Under the pieces are notes generated by a model. The model saw only the letters and a list, made by a program, of their open reading frames with translations. It was not told the DNA's origin and did no database searches. From Candidatus Hydrogenedens sp. (lineage in GTDB: Bacteria > Hydrogenedentota > Hydrogenedentia > Hydrogenedentales > Hydrogenedentaceae): a DNA stretch of 64,000 nucleotides. The DNA lies in assembly GCA_035378955.1 (NCBI GenBank), contig DAOSUS010000009.1, forward strand, positions 1-64,000, written 5' to 3'. A program made the translations under genes and the position numbers. Shown here piece after piece: positions 54,311 through 62,188 of this stretch (position 1 is the stretch's first letter; the number at the start of each line of letters is the position of its first letter).

Positions 54311-55867
54311 ATGAATTTATACAAAGGTTTTCCTTTTATTAAGATAATAGAGAAGATAAAAAATTTTGATATTTCCCGATATGCTGAACTAATTGTCCTC
54401 TTATCTCTGGGTGTTTCATTAATAATAGTGGCTTTGTATAACTATTATTTACAGCCATGGACATTAGATGATGCATACATTGCGTTTCGATATGCAGAAA
54501 ATTTTTCAGAAGGAAAAGGTATTGTTTACAACGAAGGCGAATATGTAGAGGGCTATACCTGTTTTTTATGGGTTGTATTATTAGCAGGCTTACATAAAAT
54601 AGGTTTCGACCTACCTATAACCTCAAAAATTCTCGGTGTCCTTTTTACATTTATTACTATATTCCTAATGTCTCGTGTCCATAAAATTATTAAAGGTACC
54701 CATTGGTTAGTTTCTGTTGCAGGTGTTCTAATTTTAGGTTCTATGGGTGCTTTTACTTCCTGGACTATGAGCGGTATGGAAACAAACATGACGGCGTTTT
54801 TAATTTTCCTGTCAGTACTATTATTCGGTGCTTTTGTTTCACGAAATACAGTATCATTATCAGGCTATTTTTTAGTGGGAGTTGTAATAGCTCTTGCTGT
54901 GATGTCTCGACCCGATGCGGGCATAATTCTTCCCATTCTCGTCTTTTGTTCGTTGCTCCATTCCCTGAAAGAAAGGCAATATCTAAACCCTATATTTATT
55001 ATATTAGGCTTTTCACTTCTGTTTGTTCCATATTTTATCTGGCGTTATAACTATTATGGGTGGTTACTACCCAATACCTTTTATGTGAAAGTAGGTTCAT
55101 CGAAAGAGCAAATTAAAAGAGGATTAACCTATGCCTTCTATTTCCTGAAAGGCACTTCTCTTATCTGGGCTCCATTTATCATGCTTCAAATATTTCCTCT
55201 ACAAACATTAGGGAATAGAGGTTATGTCGTTTTTTCGATGAGTTTAGCAGTCATGTTGAATATGCTTTATGTTATATCGGTAGGTGGAGATTGTATGCCT
55301 GCACATCGTTTTTTTACTCCTATAACACCATTATTTGTCGCTGTCAGTGCTTACTCCATATTCTTCCCTGGTGTGTCATATCTCCGTAGTTTATTGTTGG
55401 TACTTATTATTGTATGTTTCAATTTGTGGCAATTAAAGAATGACCCCTACCTTTATGAAAGGATTGTGGCTGATGTGGTTGCTGAGAGGGGTAAGGAAGT
55501 CGGTTTATGGCTTAGAGATAATGTTCCTCCGGATTCTCTGCTTGCTACAAATACAGCAGGAAGTGTTGCTTATTATTCCCGTTTAAAGACAATTGATATG
55601 TTAGGTCTTAATGATGAACATATAGCACATAGAGAAATAAAGACATTAGGGAAAGGTTTTGCTGGACATGAAAAAGGGGATGGGAAATATGTTCTTTCAA
55701 GAAAACCCGATTATATTATGTTCGGTTCTGCTACGGGGAATAAAGAACCTCGATTTGTCAGTGACCGCGAAATGGCTGTTGAAGCAGAATTCCGAGAAAA
55801 CTATGTTTATAAACAATACATTTTACCTTCTGGTAGAGCATTGCACATATACGAGAGAAAGAAATAA
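54311..55867 (+). CDS. GT-C fold membrane glycosyltransferase, AftB/ArnT-like
   Basis: The 518-residue protein has an N-terminal helix, then an aspartate-rich loop LDDAYIAFRYAENFSEGKG followed by VEGYTCFLW, a signature of arabinofuranosyltransferase-like GT-C enzymes that use polyprenyl-phosphate sugar donors. About ten more helices follow, with the GGDCMPAHRFFTPI loop. A soluble C-terminal domain (about residues 400-518) faces the periplasm. The acceptor and donor are unknown. It starts 3 bases after the pcs gene. Confidence 0.75.
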   Translation: MNLYKGFPFIKIIEKIKNFDISRYAELIVLLSLGVSLIIVALYNYYLQPWTLDDAYIAFRYAENFSEGKGIVYNEGEYVEGYTCFLWVVLLAGLHKIGFDLPITSKILGVLFTFITIFLMSRVHKIIKGTHWLVSVAGVLILGSMGAFTSWTMSGMETNMTAFLIFLSVLLFGAFVSRNTVSLSGYFLVGVVIALAVMSRPDAGIILPILVFCSLLHSLKERQYLNPIFIILGFSLLFVPYFIWRYNYYGWLLPNTFYVKVGSSKEQIKRGLTYAFYFLKGTSLIWAPFIMLQIFPLQTLGNRGYVVFSMSLAVMLNMLYVISVGGDCMPAHRFFTPITPLFVAVSAYSIFFPGVSYLRSLLLVLIIVCFNLWQLKNDPYLYERIVADVVAERGKEVGLWLRDNVPPDSLLATNTAGSVAYYSRLKTIDMLGLNDEHIAHREIKTLGKGFAGHEKGDGKYVLSRKPDYIMFGSATGNKEPRFVSDREMAVEAEFRENYVYKQYILPSGRALHIYERKK

Positions 55868-55878
55868 AATTTTCCCTT

Positions 55879-56676
55879 ATGGCCTATTTATTATTGGATG
55901 AAAATATCTCCATTTTGTTTATCCCTATGGACATATTATCGGAACAAGATTTATCTATTTTTTTTCAGAATAACCAGATTTTCACATCTGAATTTGTTAA
56001 ATATATTTCCATGTGCCAATCACAAAAACGAAGAAAAGAGATATTATTAAGCAGATTTCTGTTCCTATATATTATGCACACAAATAACGTAAATATACAT
56101 TACTATAATTCCATAAAAAGAAAAGAAGAAATATTAATAAATAAATATTTTCCTTCTCCTGCACAAACGGTTTACCTTTCTATCAGTCACACGGATAAAT
56201 GGATGGTGTTTGCATTGTATTCAGTATCTCCAATAGGAATTGACATAGAAAACTCAAAAAGGAAAACAGAAAAAATAAAACAATTTTTAAATGAAAAAAT
56301 GTTATTGGACTGTTTAGATGAACATCCTTCTGTATTATTATCTCTATGGACGGTATATGAATCATTATACAAATTACAATCCCCTTTAGAAAATCAAAAA
56401 AAAGTTTTGAATAGGGTATTATCTACAATAAAAAAAAGTCATCCCCAAAAACTTAATGGTTTTAACTTGTGGAATATCCCTGTCTATAACTACACGACCC
56501 TTATATGGGAAGATGAGATTGCCGCTGTTATAGGATGTTTCATTATAAAAGGTAAAATGCCTAAAAAAATAAAATTCTATTCGATTGAGAAATTGGAGAA
56601 TGAAATAGAAAAGCCTTGTAAGATAGAACTTACAAGGCTTTTAACTTGCGATATGAAATTAGAAATTAATTTCTAA
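55879..56676 (+). CDS. Sfp-type 4'-phosphopantetheinyl transferase
   Basis: The 265-residue protein matches the Sfp/AcpT superfamily by ISHTDKWMVFALYSVSPIGI, where the magnesium-binding GIDIE follows, and LWTVYESLYK, the W(T/S)xxE(S/A)xxK motif. Sfp-type enzymes transfer phosphopantetheine from CoA to carrier proteins. No carrier protein, PKS or NRPS gene is present in the window, so it may serve fatty acid ACP instead. The last part of the gene contains a perfect 14-base-pair hairpin. It starts 11 bases after the GT-C gene. Confidence 0.83.
   Translation: MAYLLLDENISILFIPMDILSEQDLSIFFQNNQIFTSEFVKYISMCQSQKRRKEILLSRFLFLYIMHTNNVNIHYYNSIKRKEEILINKYFPSPAQTVYLSISHTDKWMVFALYSVSPIGIDIENSKRKTEKIKQFLNEKMLLDCLDEHPSVLLSLWTVYESLYKLQSPLENQKKVLNRVLSTIKKSHPQKLNGFNLWNIPVYNYTTLIWEDEIAAVIGCFIIKGKMPKKIKFYSIEKLENEIEKPCKIELTRLLTCDMKLEINF
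56609..56642. terminator. Bidirectional hairpin embedded in the PPTase 3' end
   Basis: A perfect 14-base-pair stem (56609-56622 with 56629-56642) with a six-base loop ATAGAA is flanked by short T runs on both strands (CTTTTAA on plus, CTTTTC on minus). It lies inside the last 68 bases of the PPTase gene and 40 bases beyond the stop of the convergent oxidoreductase gene, so it can terminate both. Confidence 0.6.
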
Positions 56677-56681
56677 GGGAT

Positions 56682-58046
56682 TTATAAAGGTAATTCCCAA
56701 CCTTTACGATATTCTTTTGTTAAGTACTTATTGGCTTTCTTAACATTTGTAATCTTCATGGAAGCAACATCAAATTCAATTTTTTCACCCGCCCAGAGTG
56801 CTACATTTCCAATATTAGCGACTTCTGTAAGAGGTCCTGCATATTCAAAATCGGAACATGCTTTCTGATTTGTTTTGATACTTTCTATCCAGTTCTTAAA
56901 TGGGTTTTCTTCAGGGATTCGCGGAATAGTAGGTTCCGGTTTCTTATAATCTTTCATCTTTTCCGCAGGAACTAATCTGGAATCACCTCCGTAGCAACCC
57001 GAAGTAAGATAACCGTTTGTCCCAACAAACAAGGAGCCATTATCACCATCACCTAATTTTTCATCTGCCGGTATACCTTCAGGTCGTTTGGGTAAAAGAC
57101 CACCATCATACCAGTATACATCTACAGGAGGCATATTTCCACGAGCAGGGAATTGGTATTTTATAATGGATTTCTTCGGTGCTGTTTGTTTATTCATTCC
57201 TTCCTGTTGCAGAACTTCTACAGTATATTTAGGTGCTTCATATAATTTCAGTGCCCAGAATGCGGGGTCCATAATATGGCAAGCCATGTCTCCAATAGCA
57301 CCACATCCGAAATCCCACCAACCTCTCCATTTGAACGGAGCATAACCCGGATTATAATCTCTCATGGGAGCCGGACCTATCCACAAATTCCAGTCAATCG
57401 TAGGAGGGATATCTCGTTTAGGTAAGGGCTTTTCAATACCTTGAGGCCAGATAGGACGATTTGTCCATATATGGGCTTCTTTCACATCACCTATAGCACC
57501 AGCCCAAATCATTTCACATAACTCACGAACGCCATCGCCAGCATGTCCCTGATTTCCCATCTGTGTAATTACGCCTGTTTCTTTCGCAATTTTAGTTAAT
57601 AAACGGGCTTCAGCAATAGTATGGGTCAATGGCTTTTGCACGCGGACATGTTTACCCATCATCATAGCCATATATGCTGCCGGGGCATGTATATGGTCGG
57701 GAGTAGAAATTATGACAGCGTCTATTTCTTTATCCATCTCTTCCAACATTTTCCGATAATCTTTGTATCTTTTAGCATTCGGGAGTAGATAAAAGGTTTC
57801 CTCTGCTCTCTTATCGTCTACATCACAAAGAGCAATAATGTTTTCACTCTTGCAATTCATAATGTCACCTTTTCCCTGTCCTCCTACTCCGATTCCTGCG
57901 ATATTAAGTTTCTCATTCGGGGAAACTTTTCTTGGAACGACACTGGCAGTGTTTATTTTTTGTTTTTTTGCAAAGGCTGTTCCAGCCACAGCAAATGTTG
58001 TGCTAACAGCAAGAAACGCACGACGAGTTAACTGGCTATCTTTCAT
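56682..58046 (-). CDS. Tat-exported Gfo/Idh/MocA family oxidoreductase
   Basis: The protein of about 454 residues has a Tat signal peptide with LTRRAFLAVS and an Ala-rich hydrophobic core. The NAD(P)-binding Rossmann fold starts IAGIGVGGQGKGD, and the family motif MMMGKHVRVQKPLTHTIAEA supplies the catalytic KP segment. The C-terminal domain matches the Planctomycetota/Verrucomicrobiota-type secreted Gfo/Idh/MocA proteins. Folded export of an NAD-dependent enzyme suggests a tightly bound cofactor. ATG 58046 has GGAGG upstream; a TTG at 58061 lacks one. The substrate is unknown. Confidence 0.9.
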   Translation of the reverse strand: MKDSQLTRRAFLAVSTTFAVAGTAFAKKQKINTASVVPRKVSPNEKLNIAGIGVGGQGKGDIMNCKSENIIALCDVDDKRAEETFYLLPNAKRYKDYRKMLEEMDKEIDAVIISTPDHIHAPAAYMAMMMGKHVRVQKPLTHTIAEARLLTKIAKETGVITQMGNQGHAGDGVRELCEMIWAGAIGDVKEAHIWTNRPIWPQGIEKPLPKRDIPPTIDWNLWIGPAPMRDYNPGYAPFKWRGWWDFGCGAIGDMACHIMDPAFWALKLYEAPKYTVEVLQQEGMNKQTAPKKSIIKYQFPARGNMPPVDVYWYDGGLLPKRPEGIPADEKLGDGDNGSLFVGTNGYLTSGCYGGDSRLVPAEKMKDYKKPEPTIPRIPEENPFKNWIESIKTNQKACSDFEYAGPLTEVANIGNVALWAGEKIEFDVASMKITNVKKANKYLTKEYRKGWELPL

Positions 58047-58252
58047 AGATATAACCTCCAAAATAGTTATAAGTTAAATTAAATTAAAGGATTCTCTTTT
58101 GTCCCATAGACTAAGAGAAAACTACAATATAAACTGTATTATATTATATCAATTTAATAATCAAATATAATAGTCGTTTTCTATTTGGTATTAAAAATCG
58201 GTAAAATATAAAGAAATAAATATTTACAGGAAAAGCAATCGTTATATTTAAT

Positions 58253-60112
58253 ATGTATGAATCTTTTTACGGATTAAAAGAAAAACTATTTAGTCTTACT
58301 CCTGACCCTAAATACCTCTTTTTGAGTGAGAAACACAAAGAGGCTTTTGCCCATCTTTTGTTTGGAATAAAAAACAGAATGGGTTTTATTATGGTAACAG
58401 GGGAGATTGGGACTGGCAAGACTACTATTTGCCGTGCCCTTTTATCTCAACTCGACCCCGATACAGAACTTGCTTTTATTTTTAATCCCTGTCTGAATCC
58501 TGTGGAATTGTTAAAAAGAATTCTTACCGAATTTGGAGTTCAAACAAAGGCAGAAACACTACTTGATTTAACAGACCAGTTAAATGAATTTCTTTTATCC
58601 AAATCGCGGCAACAGAAAAATTGTGTTTTGGTTATTGATGAAGCACAAAACCTTACACCGCCTGTTTTAGAACAAATCCGATTATTGTCCAATTTAGAAA
58701 CAGAAAAGGAAAAATTATTGCAAATTGTTCTTATTGGACAGCCCGAATTGTTAGACCGTCTTAAACTTCATGAATTAAGACAGTTAAATCAACGAATAAC
58801 AGCCCGTTATCATCTGAATGCTCTGGATGAACAAGAGACACGCCAATACATTGCTTATAGAATTCATATTGCAGGCGGAAAAAAGAGAATCCAATTTTCT
58901 CCCAAAGCCTATAAACTGATTTATAAACATAGTAAAGGAATTCCCCGTCTTATAAATTCTATCTGTGATAGGTCTTTGCTGGTGGGTTATACCCGTGAAA
59001 AGAAAGTAATAGACCATGATATCGTCAAGCAGGCATTAAAAGAACTTCATGGACAATTGGAAAATCCTCAACGCACACCTACGAAAAAAAGAGACTGGAA
59101 AAAATTTATCCCAAGCCCGTCTTTAATTGTCGGAATTGCTTTAATTCTGATTGCTTTTCGTATCTGGTATATCCCTATAAATGAAATGGCTCAGGAATTA
59201 AGGAATTTTAATAATATTTTCTCTCCACATACACCAAATTCTGATACAACCCCAAATTCTACATCACAAGTTGAAGCAGTTAGTAAAAAAACGGGCGACG
59301 ATATTAGTCCAGAATTTTCTGCAAAATTAATTGAGGGTTTGTGGAAACGCTTTTTTGAGGAAATGCCACAAAAAACAGATGATACAGTTCAAATGATAGA
59401 AGAACTAAATGTAGATGCAGAAAAGAGTCGTGTAGAAGGTGCCTTACTTTTATTAAGAATGTGGAATATGGCTCAAGTGAAAAGTCAACCCGATGATAAT
59501 TCCCCGCAGGGATTGGTTCGCTTTTTTAATGAAAATGGTTTATCTGCAGAAGTGTTACAAACAACTGTCTCTCAAATTTTGACCATTGGCTTACCTTCAA
59601 TGGTGTATATGAAACAGAATGAAAAAGAATTTTGGGGTTCTCTTGTTCAAGAAAAAGGAGATAAAGTTGTTTTATTTTTGGGTTCACAGAAATTAGTAGA
59701 AGTTTCCAAAGACCAATTCCGTGCCATTTTTACAAACCTTTCCGTTATCCCATGGAAAGATGACTCTAAAGTTAAATCTTTATCAATAGGTTCTTCCGGT
59801 GATTCTGTTGCCCAGATAAAAACACTTCTACAAAGAGGGGGATGGTTATCCAAAAACAATAACACAAATAAATTTGATGAGGAAACACAAAAAGCAGTAA
59901 AGAATTTACAGAGAGAAATGGGTTTGCCTGTAGACGGAGTTGCAGGAAAACAAGTGCGATTGGGATTAAAAAAATGGGAAACAGATACTTATGTGCCTAC
60001 TTTAAAAAATACCCCTTTATTTCTTCTCCATCTACCCTTCGAAAATAATGCAATGTTGATTTCTAATCCCAATAGTGCTAATATGATAGAAGGTAATTTA
60101 AAAGCAAATTAG
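58253..60112 (+). CDS. ExeA/GspA-like AAA ATPase with peptidoglycan-binding domain
   Basis: The 619-residue protein starts with the ExeA signature FYGLKEKLFSLTPDPKYLFLS (cut to FYGLKEKLFSLTPDP). It has Walker A GEIGTGKTT (about residues 47-55) and Walker B CVLVIDEAQNL. A membrane segment lies near 285-302 (SLIVGIALILIAFRIWYI). The periplasmic part has a peptidase-C39-like stretch and a peptidoglycan-binding domain (about residues 510-575). GspA proteins help secretins cross the cell wall. Its neighbours are a hybrid kinase and MltD, not secretion genes, so the partner secretin must be elsewhere. Confidence 0.87.
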   Translation: MYESFYGLKEKLFSLTPDPKYLFLSEKHKEAFAHLLFGIKNRMGFIMVTGEIGTGKTTICRALLSQLDPDTELAFIFNPCLNPVELLKRILTEFGVQTKAETLLDLTDQLNEFLLSKSRQQKNCVLVIDEAQNLTPPVLEQIRLLSNLETEKEKLLQIVLIGQPELLDRLKLHELRQLNQRITARYHLNALDEQETRQYIAYRIHIAGGKKRIQFSPKAYKLIYKHSKGIPRLINSICDRSLLVGYTREKKVIDHDIVKQALKELHGQLENPQRTPTKKRDWKKFIPSPSLIVGIALILIAFRIWYIPINEMAQELRNFNNIFSPHTPNSDTTPNSTSQVEAVSKKTGDDISPEFSAKLIEGLWKRFFEEMPQKTDDTVQMIEELNVDAEKSRVEGALLLLRMWNMAQVKSQPDDNSPQGLVRFFNENGLSAEVLQTTVSQILTIGLPSMVYMKQNEKEFWGSLVQEKGDKVVLFLGSQKLVEVSKDQFRAIFTNLSVIPWKDDSKVKSLSIGSSGDSVAQIKTLLQRGGWLSKNNNTNKFDEETQKAVKNLQREMGLPVDGVAGKQVRLGLKKWETDTYVPTLKNTPLFLLHLPFENNAMLISNPNSANMIEGNLKAN

Positions 60113-60238
60113 GTCCTCTAATATTGGTTGTAAAATAGGTGAGTATTTTCAAATTTGGAATAGGCAAATGTAGTTAAAATCAATGAGATATTTATGTTTC
60201 TACATAAGTCAATCAAGTAGTAAACACAAGGTCTGATT

Positions 60239-62083
60239 ATGGACGATTCTTCAAATTCCTTGATACGAAGAAAAATGAATTTGTTAATGGATTGTTGTGA
60301 TAAGCCATTAGTTATTCTGGATATGGATGCAAATATATTTGAAACAAACAAATACTTCCCTAAAATAGTCAAAGAATATGAGGAAGAGTTAGTAAATAAA
60401 TCCTTTTTTTTATTCTGTGATGAGAAAGCGAGAAAGGAAATAAAACGGATATTGAAACATAGAAGTCTTGTCGGACCTTTTATTTTTAAAGGGGGAATAA
60501 AAAGTGATGAGGAAACGATAATCCCAGCTAATTTTTCAGCCAATTTTATTTTTGATGAAGAACAACAAAAAAGAGAATTAGTGCTACTTATAGAACCCGA
60601 ATTTTCTGCTCGTTTTTCTATGTCTGACATTTTGAAATATCTCGGTGAATACTTACTGCCTTATATTCCTTTAGTAAGTCAAATCATTGACTCCCAAAAG
60701 AAGGTATTATATTCTATAAACTGGGATGACCTTCCTGAACCTGTAAAACAAATTGATATGAACGAACGGTTTTGTTGTTATTTAATGAAAAAGAAGAAAA
60801 ATCTGAGAGAGTGTATATGTGAAAAAGCACTAAAAGAAGGGAAAACCTTTGTAGAAGAAATAAATTTAGATACTCCATCAGGTACTGTTTGGTTGGTAAT
60901 TGTTATTGCACCACTTTTCGATGAACAAAAAAAAGTAAAAGCCATTTTAAGTACTATTAACAATATAACAGAACAAAGACGAATGGAGAAGAATGTAGAA
61001 AAATATTTAATGCTTTCTCAACAGGATTCCATAGCCTCTCAATTATCAATAACATTGGCACGACATTTAAAAAATCCTTTAACTGTTATGTCTGGTGCTA
61101 TAGAAATCCTTGCCAGTAGTATCCATGAACCTCTACTAAAAAGTGTTGTTGAAAAACTTCAGAAAAACTGTGAAAAGTGCCGTTCCATTATAAATCAAAT
61201 TTATGAATATAAAGGAATTTCCAATGAAGGAGTTATAAAAGTTGAAGTAAATGCTTTGATTCGTTCTATCGTCCTTCCTGTTTATTCTGCAAAATGTCCA
61301 AAAAATGTAGCATTTCGTTTTCCAGGTCCTGCAGTATATATCTCTTGTATTCCACGGCAATTTGCTCAGTCTCTTATATCCATTATAAATAATGCTGTTA
61401 AATATGCAGAAAATGAAGTTATCGTTGATATGAGCGTGAAAGAAAACAATGTTGTTATTTCTATAATGGATGATGGCCCGGGTATTCCAGAGGAAATCAA
61501 AAGAAAAATATTTGAACCTTTTTTTACTACAGATGACAATTCGAAGACATTAGGTTTAGGGCTAACACTTGCAAAAGCAGTAATTGAATCAATTGGAGGA
61601 ACAATTCAAGTTAAAGAAGGGGTTTTAGGAGGAGCAGAATTTGTTTTAACTATTCCTCTATATCAAGAAAATATGGATGAAAATTACACACAAGAAATTT
61701 TTCCACAACTCAAGAAATATCAATTACTTATTGTAGAAGATGATAAAGATTTGCACCAACTTATTATAATCTCTCTGAAAAAGTCGGGTATGGATATTAC
61801 CAGTGCTTATTCTACAGATGAAGCAATTATAAAATTAAAACAGCAAAATTATGATTCAATTATCCTTGATATTCAACTTCCGGGTTCCATAACAGGTTAT
61901 CAGTTATATAATTACATAATAGAAGAAAGAAAATATCCTCCTAATAAAGTGATATTGATAACTGCTGACAGCATGAACCTATCCACACAAAAATTCCTAC
62001 AAAAAGTAAGAAGCCTTTGTCTGGAAAAGCCATTTCAATTTGAAGACCTTAAGAAAATTGTGGAAACAAGTCTAAATCTTTAA
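60239..62083 (+). CDS. Hybrid histidine kinase with PAS-like sensor and receiver domain
   Basis: The 614-residue cytoplasmic protein has an N-terminal PAS-like part and a second PAS-like sensor containing a Cys cluster (FCCYLMKK and CICEKA, about residues 179-200). The kinase core has the phospho-acceptor H276 in ARHLKNPLTV, an N box with NNAVKYAENEV and G boxes DDGPGIPEE and LGLGLTLAKA. The C-terminal receiver has VEDDKDL and the phospho-acceptor D544 in ILDIQLPGS. No signal peptide or membrane segment is evident, so the signal is probably intracellular. It starts 126 bases after the GspA-like gene. Its output partner is not visible. Confidence 0.9.
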   Translation: MDDSSNSLIRRKMNLLMDCCDKPLVILDMDANIFETNKYFPKIVKEYEEELVNKSFFLFCDEKARKEIKRILKHRSLVGPFIFKGGIKSDEETIIPANFSANFIFDEEQQKRELVLLIEPEFSARFSMSDILKYLGEYLLPYIPLVSQIIDSQKKVLYSINWDDLPEPVKQIDMNERFCCYLMKKKKNLRECICEKALKEGKTFVEEINLDTPSGTVWLVIVIAPLFDEQKKVKAILSTINNITEQRRMEKNVEKYLMLSQQDSIASQLSITLARHLKNPLTVMSGAIEILASSIHEPLLKSVVEKLQKNCEKCRSIINQIYEYKGISNEGVIKVEVNALIRSIVLPVYSAKCPKNVAFRFPGPAVYISCIPRQFAQSLISIINNAVKYAENEVIVDMSVKENNVVISIMDDGPGIPEEIKRKIFEPFFTTDDNSKTLGLGLTLAKAVIESIGGTIQVKEGVLGGAEFVLTIPLYQENMDENYTQEIFPQLKKYQLLIVEDDKDLHQLIIISLKKSGMDITSAYSTDEAIIKLKQQNYDSIILDIQLPGSITGYQLYNYIIEERKYPPNKVILITADSMNLSTQKFLQKVRSLCLEKPFQFEDLKKIVETSLNL

Positions 62084-62188
62084 CAAAAAAGCAACTACTA
62101 ATTGTATTATCATTTTTTCTCACCCTATTAGTTGTGTTATAGTTATATACAAATAAAAATCAAATTTATAATTCAGGCTTATGAATTT

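Noticed and set aside
62084..62188. Possible hairpin after the hybrid kinase gene
   Set aside because: The CAACTA and TTAGTTG segments do not form a continuous stem, and no T run follows the right arm.
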